A stretch of DNA of 8,608 bases from Sphingobium sp. (GTDB lineage Bacteria > Pseudomonadota > Alphaproteobacteria > Sphingomonadales > Sphingomonadaceae): positions 1 to 8,608 of the forward strand of contig JASBTC010000344.1 of the NCBI GenBank assembly GCA_030148625.1. The letters run 5' to 3'. The notes below the pieces were generated by a model. That model did no database searches, was not told the DNA's origin, and saw only the letters and a list, made by a program, of their open reading frames with translations. Shown here in pieces: positions 1 to 8,300 of the stretch. How positions within the stretch are numbered: the first letter of the stretch is position 1; each line of letters begins with the position of its first letter. Position numbers and translations under genes: made by a program.

Positions 1-2230
<2,230 letters not shown>

Positions 2231-2235
2231 CATAA

Positions 2236-2268
2236 GGAGCCGGGCATCGATGGGAGATGCCCGGCTTC
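2236..2268 (+). terminator. Hairpin after the receptor gene, terminator-like
   Basis: A perfect 11-bp inverted repeat (AGCCGGGCATC at 2238-2248, GATGCCCGGCT at 2256-2266) encloses a 7-base loop, GATGGGA. The stem extends by a G-U and a G-C pair at its base. It begins 5 bp after the receptor stop codon. Only TTCCT follows, not a real T tract, so it may terminate partly, act as a 3'-end stabiliser, or attenuate read-through into the hydrolase gene. It is closely related to the hairpin at 3351-3383. Confidence 0.6.
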
Positions 2269-2291
2269 CTCACGCCGAACGGGCGCAAGAT

Positions 2292-2295
2292 AGGA
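2292..2295 (+). promoter_or_regulatory. Shine-Dalgarno for the hydrolase gene
   Basis: AGGA lies 7 bases before the ATG at 2303. It supports this start over internal Met codons further into the membrane segment. I see no convincing promoter between the hairpin and this site, so the gene is either co-transcribed with the receptor by read-through or uses a promoter I cannot recognise. Confidence 0.55.
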
Positions 2296-2302
2296 CTGTG
2301 AA

Positions 2303-3346
2303 ATGACGAAACTGATCGGCTGGCGGCGGCTCGGGCGCTGGATGAAACGGATCGGTCTGGGCCTTGTCGCGCTGGTGATCATGCTCACCATCGTTGGTGC
2401 GATCTATGAAGCGCTGGGGCGGAGAAGCGCCGAGGCGAACTATCCGCCGCGCGGAAAGATGGTCGATATCGGCGGGCGCAGGATGCACATCGACTGCCGC
2501 GGCACGGGATCGCCGACCGTCATTTTCGAATCCGGACTGGGAACCGGCGGGACACTCGACTGGACGCTGGTGCACGACAAGATCGCGCGCTTCACCCGGG
2601 CCTGCGCCTATGACCGGGCGGGGATCATGTGGAGCGATGCCAAGGATACGCCGCAGCGCGCCGCGGCGGTGGCCGACGATCTTCACGCGACGCTGAAGGG
2701 CGCCGGAATCGCCGACCCGCTGGTCCTCGTCGGGCATTCGATCGGCGGGCCGTACATCCGCACCTATGTCGGACGCTATGGCGATCAGGTGGCCGGGCTG
2801 GTCTTCGTCGACGGCTCGTACCCCGATCAGGTCGCGCGGCTCGGGAAAGTGACGGGCATCGACGTCCATCCGAAACGGGCGTCCCTGCTGATGCACGGCG
2901 CGTCCGCGCTGTCGTGGACGGGCATCGTACGGTTCATGATGTCGGACGCCGCCAAAGGGAAATTGCCGGAGGACGCCGCGGCCCGATTGGGTGCCTATGT
3001 CAGCAAATCCGTGAAGGGCGCGACATCGGAGCTCGATGGCTTCGATCGCACGATGGACGATGCGCGCGCGGTTCGCAGTTTCGGAAACCGGCCGGTGATC
3101 GCACTGACCGCGCTGGCCCCGTTCAAGCCCGAGGAATTGAAGAGCGCGGGGATGACACCGGAGCAGGGCGCACGCTTCAAGCAGCAATGGAAGACGATGC
3201 ATGCCGAGCAGGCCGCGCTTTCGACGCGTGGCCGTCAACAGATCGTGACCGATGCCGGGCACTATATCCAGGTCGATCGCCCCAACACCGTGATCTCCGC
3301 GGTCCGCGAAGTGGTGGGTGATGTGTGGGCAGAGAGACGCTTATGA
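2303..3346 (+). CDS. Membrane-anchored alpha/beta hydrolase, predicted periplasmic
   Basis: This is a 347-residue alpha/beta-hydrolase-fold protein, probably an esterase, lactonase or similar; the substrate is unknown. The N-terminus is basic (several Arg and Lys in residues 3-16) and is followed by one hydrophobic helix (about 17-35), so the positive-inside rule puts the catalytic domain in the periplasm. The domain shows an early strand with an oxyanion-type turn (VIFESGLGTGG, 73-83), the conserved AYDRAG (102-107), the nucleophile elbow GHSIGG with Ser146, and the catalytic His320 in DAGHYIQVD near the C-terminus. The acid is less clear; Asp170 in FVDGS is one candidate. Cys65 (DCRGTG) and Cys101 (RACAYDR) could form a disulfide if the domain is periplasmic. 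The gene sits 72 bp after the TonB-dependent receptor, which suggests import followed by hydrolysis. Related hairpins lie on both sides of it. The fold is secure; the exact reaction is not. Confidence 0.88.
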   Translation: MTKLIGWRRLGRWMKRIGLGLVALVIMLTIVGAIYEALGRRSAEANYPPRGKMVDIGGRRMHIDCRGTGSPTVIFESGLGTGGTLDWTLVHDKIARFTRACAYDRAGIMWSDAKDTPQRAAAVADDLHATLKGAGIADPLVLVGHSIGGPYIRTYVGRYGDQVAGLVFVDGSYPDQVARLGKVTGIDVHPKRASLLMHGASALSWTGIVRFMMSDAAKGKLPEDAAARLGAYVSKSVKGATSELDGFDRTMDDARAVRSFGNRPVIALTALAPFKPEELKSAGMTPEQGARFKQQWKTMHAEQAALSTRGRQQIVTDAGHYIQVDRPNTVISAVREVVGDVWAERRL

Positions 3347-3350
3347 TCCG

Positions 3351-3383
3351 GAAGCCGGGCACTGAGGGGAAGTGCCCGGCTTC
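3351..3383. terminator. Hairpin between convergent genes, probable bidirectional terminator
   Basis: A perfect 13-bp inverted repeat (GAAGCCGGGCACT at 3351-3363, AGTGCCCGGCTTC at 3371-3383) has a 7-base loop, GAGGGGA. It fills most of the 57-bp gap between the stop of the plus-strand hydrolase (3346) and the stop of the minus-strand TonB-like gene (3404). This placement, plus stem symmetry on both strands, fits a shared terminator. Neither side has a good T tract, so termination strength is uncertain. Confidence 0.65.
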
Positions 3384-3403
3384 GCCCCGGCTGAACGCCT
3401 TAC

Positions 3404-3871
3404 TTATATCGGATCGGCAGCCGCGGCACCGAGGTCCACGGCGATGCGGATCGGCAGCAGCATGTCGCGCGGCGGCGGCCCCGCGAGCCGGTGTCCGACG
3501 ATCAGCGCGCGGAGATCGGCATTGGGCTCGGGATGCGCGAAGGACGCGAAATCGATCCGTTCCACCGTGCCGTCGGGAGCGATCCAGACCTTGACCTCCA
3601 AGGGCGGTGTCGGCTGGTCCTCCGCCGGGCGCGTGCGATCGAGATAGGTGCGGAAGCGCACCCCCGCCTCGCTATCGGCCTTGAGCCATTGGGTGATCGC
3701 GGCGGTGGCGCCCTCCGCATAGCGCACCCATTCGGCCGGTGCCGCGGACGGCGACACCGGCTGGGCGGAAACGGGCGCGGTCGTGGCGAGCCCTGCCCCG
3801 ACCAACGCCGCCAACCATCGCGTCAGCCATGCGAAAAGGGCCGGCGCACGAAGATCCTTGCGGCGCCGCAT
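3404..3871 (-). CDS. Small exported protein with TonB C-terminal-like domain
   Basis: The product has 155 residues. A basic start (MRRRKD) precedes a hydrophobic stretch (about 11-31) that ends in a signal-peptidase-like site, VSA-QP (after residue 36), so it is probably periplasmic or anchored in the inner membrane. The mature part contains a TonB/TolA-C-like pattern: LEVKVWIAPDGTVERIDFAS (91-110), an Asp-Leu-Arg helix (119-122) and a final strand, LLPIRIAVDLGA (138-149). The long Pro-rich linker of classical TonB is missing, so it may not span the periplasm like a true energy transducer. I chose the ATG at 3871 because it overlaps the stop of the OmpH-like gene as TGATG, which indicates translational coupling; the frame is open further upstream, but that part lies inside the neighbouring gene. 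It is the last gene of the minus-strand unit. The family call is tentative; a general envelope protein of unknown function is the alternative. Confidence 0.75.
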   Translation of the reverse strand: MRRRKDLRAPALFAWLTRWLAALVGAGLATTAPVSAQPVSPSAAPAEWVRYAEGATAAITQWLKADSEAGVRFRTYLDRTRPAEDQPTPPLEVKVWIAPDGTVERIDFASFAHPEPNADLRALIVGHRLAGPPPRDMLLPIRIAVDLGAAAADPI

Positions 3872-3873
3872 CA
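3869..3873 (-). promoter_or_regulatory. TGATG stop-start overlap (OmpH-like to TonB-like)
   Basis: The OmpH-like stop (TGA, 3873-3871) shares one base with the next start (ATG, 3871-3869). There is no strong Shine-Dalgarno in front of this ATG, so translation probably depends on re-initiation by ribosomes finishing the upstream gene. Confidence 0.7.
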
Positions 3874-4467
3874 CCGCGCCTGAGCGGGCGCCGACTGCTG
3901 CTGGGGCAGCCGTTCGCGCTCGAACGTGATCGTCTGGATACGGGCATCGAGGCCGCGCACCACATCCGCGGTGAGGTCGTTGGCGAAATTCCCGCCGAGC
4001 GCCGCGTTGCGATCGAACAGCAGGCCGCATTTCTTCTGGCCATAGACCTGGGCGATGACCGGTTGCGCTTCGTTCGAGATCCGTTCGAGCGCCTTGGCAC
4101 GCGTCGCTTCGATCTCGCGGCTGTTATGGGCCGCCAATTGCTGAAGCGCCTGCCAGCGGGTCGCAAGCGCTTCGCGCCGCGGCTTGGTCTGCGCGGTGTC
4201 GGGCTGGCCTTCGAGCGCCTTGGCTTCGGTTTCAAGCGGACCGCGCTGCTTGGCGATCTCGGCCTGCACAGCCTGGGTCAGATCCTGAAGCCGCGCCGAC
4301 GCCGCCTTGCCGACCGCGGCATTGGCGAACACGGCTTCGCGCGAGAGCAGGCACATGCCCGCGACCACCGGACCGCCCAGCGGCTGCGCATTGGGAGCGG
4401 GCTGCGCCGACGCAATCGATGCGATCGGCAGGAGAAGAGCGGCGGAAACGAGCAAACGCGTGATCAT
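3871..4467 (-). CDS. OmpH/Skp-family periplasmic chaperone-like protein
   Basis: The product has 198 residues, with a clear signal peptide (hydrophobic 4-18, likely cleavage after SIASA at residue 21). The mature part has the Skp/OmpH layout: an N-terminal head strand segment (PVVAGMCLLSREAVF, 33-47), a long charged, Gln- and Ala-rich helical arm pair (about 55-140), then a return to the head (VYGQKKCGLLFDRNA, 141-155) and a closing helix (NDLTADVVRGLDARI). Skp-type proteins form trimers that hold unfolded outer-membrane proteins during periplasmic transit. Two cysteines, Cys39 and Cys147, lie in the two strands that would meet in the head and could form a disulfide. At 198 residues it is longer than E. 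coli Skp (about 160 in its precursor form), with a Gln/Pro/Ala C-terminal tail. The start overlaps the sapC stop as ATGA. The chaperone role in this locus is inferred from family and position; the genome probably also has a housekeeping Skp elsewhere. Confidence 0.86.
   Translation of the reverse strand: MITRLLVSAALLLPIASIASAQPAPNAQPLGGPVVAGMCLLSREAVFANAAVGKAASARLQDLTQAVQAEIAKQRGPLETEAKALEGQPDTAQTKPRREALATRWQALQQLAAHNSREIEATRAKALERISNEAQPVIAQVYGQKKCGLLFDRNAALGGNFANDLTADVVRGLDARIQTITFERERLPQQQSAPAQAR
4464..4467 (-). promoter_or_regulatory. ATGA start-stop overlap (SapC to OmpH-like)
   Basis: The ATG of the OmpH-like gene (4467-4465) overlaps the TGA of the SapC gene (4466-4464) in the classic four-base ATGA arrangement. 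A weak purine-rich GAAGAAAG lies a few bases upstream. This points to translational coupling and so to a shared transcript. Confidence 0.75.
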
Positions 4468-5318
4468 GAGCGAACTTTCTTCGAATATGTGGACGGCGCC
4501 GGGGCATCGGCCCCGGCGGTTTCTGTCGGTGCCGCCGAAGCACGCGTCGGTGACTCCTGCATGACATCGCCGTGCGATGCGTGCCGGACGAGCAGCGCCT
4601 GGAAGCGTTCGAGCGAGGCCAGATGGAAATGCACGAGCGGCAGCCAGCCCTTGCGGTGCCAGTCGATCACGGCATCGTCGGCGAGCGCACCGAACCTGTC
4701 GGCATCGATGATCTGGAAACCGTCGAGGCCGAGGGTTCGTCCGTCGGGCAGCGTCGCGTCCGCCCGGCGGTCGATCAGCAGATCATGGGCCTTCAACGCC
4801 TCGGCAAAAGCCCGCGTCGCGGTGACGTCGGCCTGGAAGGCGTCGCAAAAGGCGAGCGCCTGTCCGGTCAATGCGGAGGGCTTGCCGTCATCGAACAGCG
4901 GCGCGCCTTCCGTCCCGGATCGTACGACCCGATCCGCCCCCGCATCGATCGCCAATGCGAAGCCGTCCGGGTTGACCGTGGCGATGAAACCGAAGGGATA
5001 GCGGCGCACATAGGCGGGCACATAGGCGTCGCCCGTCCAGCGGCCGCCCTCGACGAACAGATTGCGCCGTTCGAGCCCCAGCACGGCGACCGGCTGCGCA
5101 TCGTCGCCGGCGAACACCACCGGATAGCTGCGGGCGGCAGCCGCCAGTTCGCCGATCACGATCGGCACATAGGGGGCATCGGCCGCGAACGACGCATCGC
5201 CGTCCCTGAGCCGCCAGGCGGCATGTGCGTTCGAACTGAGCGGCTGCGGATCGCGATAGAAGAGCGGCAGGCTGGATGCGGCTTGCGCAGCCGACGGGTC
5301 GGGGGTTGGGGACGTCAT
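4464..5318 (-). CDS. SapC-family protein
   Basis: The product has 284 residues and matches the SapC family (PF07277 by recollection), named after a Campylobacter fetus S-layer locus; its biochemical function is not settled. Family-like landmarks are YVPIVIGELAAA (50-61), YPVVFAG (65-71), VAVLGLERRNLFVEGGRW (78-95), YVPAYVRRYPFGFIATV (99-115), LFDDGKPS (141-148), the helical FQADVTATRAFAEALKAHDLL segment (start 161) and a C-terminal GWLPLVHFHLASLERFQ (224-240). After residue 250 comes a Ser/Thr/Ala/Pro-rich tail of about 34 residues that looks disordered. No signal peptide or membrane helix is visible, so it is probably cytoplasmic, unlike its exported neighbours. I chose the ATG at 5318 because GGAG sits 5 bases upstream. 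A GTG at 5378 would add 20 residues and overlap the previous stop, but that extension would encode the intergenic hairpin. In related bacteria, SapC genes are often near TonB-dependent receptors (recollection, not checked). Confidence 0.9.
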   Translation of the reverse strand: MTSPTPDPSAAQAASSLPLFYRDPQPLSSNAHAAWRLRDGDASFAADAPYVPIVIGELAAAARSYPVVFAGDDAQPVAVLGLERRNLFVEGGRWTGDAYVPAYVRRYPFGFIATVNPDGFALAIDAGADRVVRSGTEGAPLFDDGKPSALTGQALAFCDAFQADVTATRAFAEALKAHDLLIDRRADATLPDGRTLGLDGFQIIDADRFGALADDAVIDWHRKGWLPLVHFHLASLERFQALLVRHASHGDVMQESPTRASAAPTETAGADAPAPSTYSKKVRS

Positions 5319-5323
5319 GGATA

Positions 5324-5327
5324 CTCC
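5324..5327 (-). promoter_or_regulatory. Shine-Dalgarno deciding the SapC start
   Basis: Minus-strand GGAG is 5 bases before the ATG at 5318. It favours this start over the in-frame GTG at 5378, whose upstream bases are the end of the haemagglutinin gene. Confidence 0.65.
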
Positions 5328-5332
5328 GAAGG

Positions 5333-5368
5333 AAAAAGGATGCGCGGCCGCCCCGGGGGCCGCCGCGC
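5333..5368 (-). terminator. GC-rich hairpin plus T5, terminator or attenuator
   Basis: On the minus strand, GCGCGGC (from 5368) pairs with GCCGCGC (down to 5342). There is one internal C-C or G-G mismatch, then three or four further G-C pairs closing on a tiny loop. The stem is followed by ATCC and then five Ts (5337-5333). It lies entirely in the 56-bp gap between the haemagglutinin stop and the SapC ATG. It could reduce transcription of the SapC-OmpH-TonB-like genes relative to the haemagglutinin gene. The T run is short and preceded by CC, so full termination is uncertain. Confidence 0.45.
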
Positions 5369-5374
5369 GGATCG

Positions 5375-8300
5375 TCACTCGCCAAAGCCGAGGAAACGGA
5401 CGTTGAGGATCGTCGGAAGCTCGTTGCGTATCTGCGGCCGGCTGCGCTCGGCCAGCGCCGCCGCCTGGTTCGCGACAGCGCTCGCCGCCGACGAAGCCGC
5501 GGTCAGCGCGCCGGTGTCCACGACGATCGCCTGCGGAATACCGACGGCTTCGCCCTGCACTTCGATATTGGCGGCATTGAGCACCTGCAGCGCCGCCAGA
5601 TTGACGTTGCCCGACACGCGGATGCCCGCTTCGCCCGCATCGATCGTGCCGAGCGGCGCGATCAGATCGACGTCGCCGGGTGGAATCTCCGGGATCGGAT
5701 TGAGCGTCGCGATGCCGGCGCCGGTGTTCTGCGTCGGCGGCGACAAGGTGACGTTGCCATATGCGTCATACACCCGGCGCGGCGGCTGATAGACCGCGGT
5801 GCTCTTCGAACCGCGACCGGCGTTGATGTCGCCCTGTGCCGACCACATGAACAGATCGCCGCCAAAGGTCGTGAAGACGCGGCTTTGCCCCAGCAGCACC
5901 GATCCGAGCGAATAGATGTCGATATCGCCCGAACCCATGCTGAGCACGCCGGCCGTGGACGGCGGAGCGATGCCGCCGACACCGACCAACGTCTGGCCGC
6001 CGGCCACCATCAGCTCGATATTGCCGCCGAACAGCGTGCGCACGCCCGATCCGCCGAACATGGTGAGGTCGCCGGCATAGGAGATCGCCTTGCCGTTCGC
6101 GTCCTTTTCCGGGAACAGCGTGGCGATGGCGTTGCGGCCGCGCAGATAGCTGCCGAAGCGCGGCCCATCGGCATCGTTATATTCGCGGCCGCCGGCCTTC
6201 AGCTCGTCATAATAGGCCAGGCGGACGAAGATGCCGCGTTCGACGGGCTTGAGCTCGTTGAAATAATCGAGCGCGGCTTCCGGATTTTCGGCTTTGAAGT
6301 CATAGCGCTCGGCCAGCCAATCGATCAGCTCCGCCTCATAGTTCTTGGCGACCTTGCCCACATTCACTTCTTGCACCAGCGGATAGGCCGGATCGGCGCG
6401 ATTGGCAGGATCGAGATACAGGCGGGTGAACGCATCATAGTTCGGCCCGCCCGCGCCGACGCCGGTGAGCACCGAGATACCGGCGCCGCCGTTCCGCGTG
6501 GCCGGCGTCAGGTCGAACAGCGGCCCGACGCTGGTGAGGCGCCCCTGATCGGCCTGATAGACGTTGCGTCCGGCCTCGACGATCAGATTACCCGGCCCCG
6601 CGACGGTCATATTGGCATAGACGATGTCGCGCCCGGCCGAGATCAGCGTGATGTCGCGCGGATCGTTATGGACGACCAGGCCTGCGGTCAGGAACGGCCC
6701 GCCGAAGATCTGGGTGGTGCCGCGGCAATCGACCGGCCCGGTGGCGCCGCAGCCCAATGCGGGAACGGTGCCCAGATGGATGATATCGCGCGAAGCGCGG
6801 ATATCGGCCGATCCCGAGCTCATATAGATCGGCGTCTGCCCCTGCCACGCCATCATGCCGAAGGCGAAGCGCAATATGTCGCCGCCCGCCGCATAGAACA
6901 GCGCCGGTGGTTTCTGCCCCTCGAGCAGGCGGCCCAGAGCGGAATCCTTCTGGAAGGCCATGTTGCTGCCGACCCGGGCGTCGCCGATATTTCCGTTCAG
7001 CGGAACCCCGCCCTCGGCTGCCGAGGGCGTGCCCTGCACCTGCGTCGTCCAGACCGGGCGGAAGGGGTTGGGCAGCAATTCCGGGCTGTTGGACATGCCC
7101 GAAAGCGCGATCGGCATCGTCGCCGGGAAATCCCCGACGCCGTCATACATGACCCGCCCGCCGCTGATGATCGAGCCGCCCGCCAGGAACTCCACCTGGC
7201 CCTTGGGTGACGGCGAAAGTTCGAGCGCGGCGATGCCGTCGCGGCAGTCATTGCCGCAGTCCGCCGGCACCCACTGGATATTCCCGCTCGGCGCCGTCGC
7301 CGTCAGGATCGGCGGATACCAGTAGCGATTATCGCGCCTGGCGCCGTTGCCGTTCGCCATCGCCACCGGAGAAATGCCGCCGCCCGCCGAGAACAGGTGG
7401 ATGGCGGTATCGTCCTGCCACAGCGTGAACGACGTCCGCAGCATGTTGCCGGGCGCGCGCTGATAGCCGCTCGGGATCTGCGTCTCGACGATGACGCACT
7501 GGCCGGGCTCCATCTCGCAGACATTATAGCTCGGATCGAGCGCCCAATCGTCGGTCGGCTTGCCCGGCACGCCACCATAGAGATTGTCCTCCGCCCAATG
7601 CCAGGCCCGCCGCGTGCCGCCGGCCTGGATCGCGCCGAAGGAGACGCCCGCTTCAGGAAGCTCGGTGATCGCGCCCGGATCGCCGACGCCGGCCAGGTTG
7701 AGCTGGCCGCGCGTGTTGAGGCGGACCTCGCCATCGCCCGGCACCAGGGTGATGCCGCCATGACGGCTGCTCTCGATGATGCCGATATCGGTGCTCAGGC
7801 GCGGATCGAAATTGTCGTTGCGAAGTATCGATGCCGTGCCCCGGCCGACGGCGCGCGCCAGCAGATCGGTGTCGCCGCGCAGATTGGCGATCGATCCCCC
7901 CAGATCGGTATCGTCCATGATGGTGGGCGCCATCGGGTTGAGCGCGCCGCCGATGCGGATCTCGATGTTGCCGCCGCCGGTCTGCACGACCTTGCCCCCG
8001 GTGACGAAGCCGGAGGTGCGCGTCACCTCGGTCACCCGTCCCGTGCTCGCCACCGCGAAATTGAGCGCCTGGCTCGCCATCTTGGACCGCAGCCTGTCGC
8101 TGTAGCTCTCGCCGGGGCGTGCAGACCAATCCTGCTGCATGCCCGCGTCGCCGCCGGCCGATACGGTCAGGTTGCCGCCGCCCAGCGTGCCGATGCCCAT
8201 GAAGCCGACCAGTATCGGCGCGTTGAACCCGACGAAGCCGTTATCGGCGACCGACGGATTGTTCGGCACGTAACCGCCGAAATTCACCCACCAGGCCGTC

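Noticed and set aside
3872..4030. 53-codon upstream extension of the TonB-like gene
   Set aside because: It lies entirely inside the OmpH-like gene, is Arg-rich and would hide the signal peptide; the TGATG-coupled ATG at 3871 is better.
3739..5789. Overlapping long plus-strand frames (420 and 405 codons) opposite OmpH-like, SapC and the haemagglutinin end
   Set aside because: Low-complexity Arg-rich translations with no motif or ribosome binding site, antisense to well-supported genes.
7010..7028. Perfect 8-bp inverted repeat with a 3-base loop inside the haemagglutinin gene
   Set aside because: It is embedded in codons for a Ser/Ala/Glu/Gly loop, has no T run, and such short GC palindromes are expected by chance in this base composition.
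5276..7210. 644-codon open frame on the plus strand opposite the haemagglutinin gene
   Set aside because: Its translation is dominated by Arg, Asp, His and Ala with no recognisable motif, while the minus strand encodes a clear conserved family. It is an antisense shadow typical of high-GC genes.
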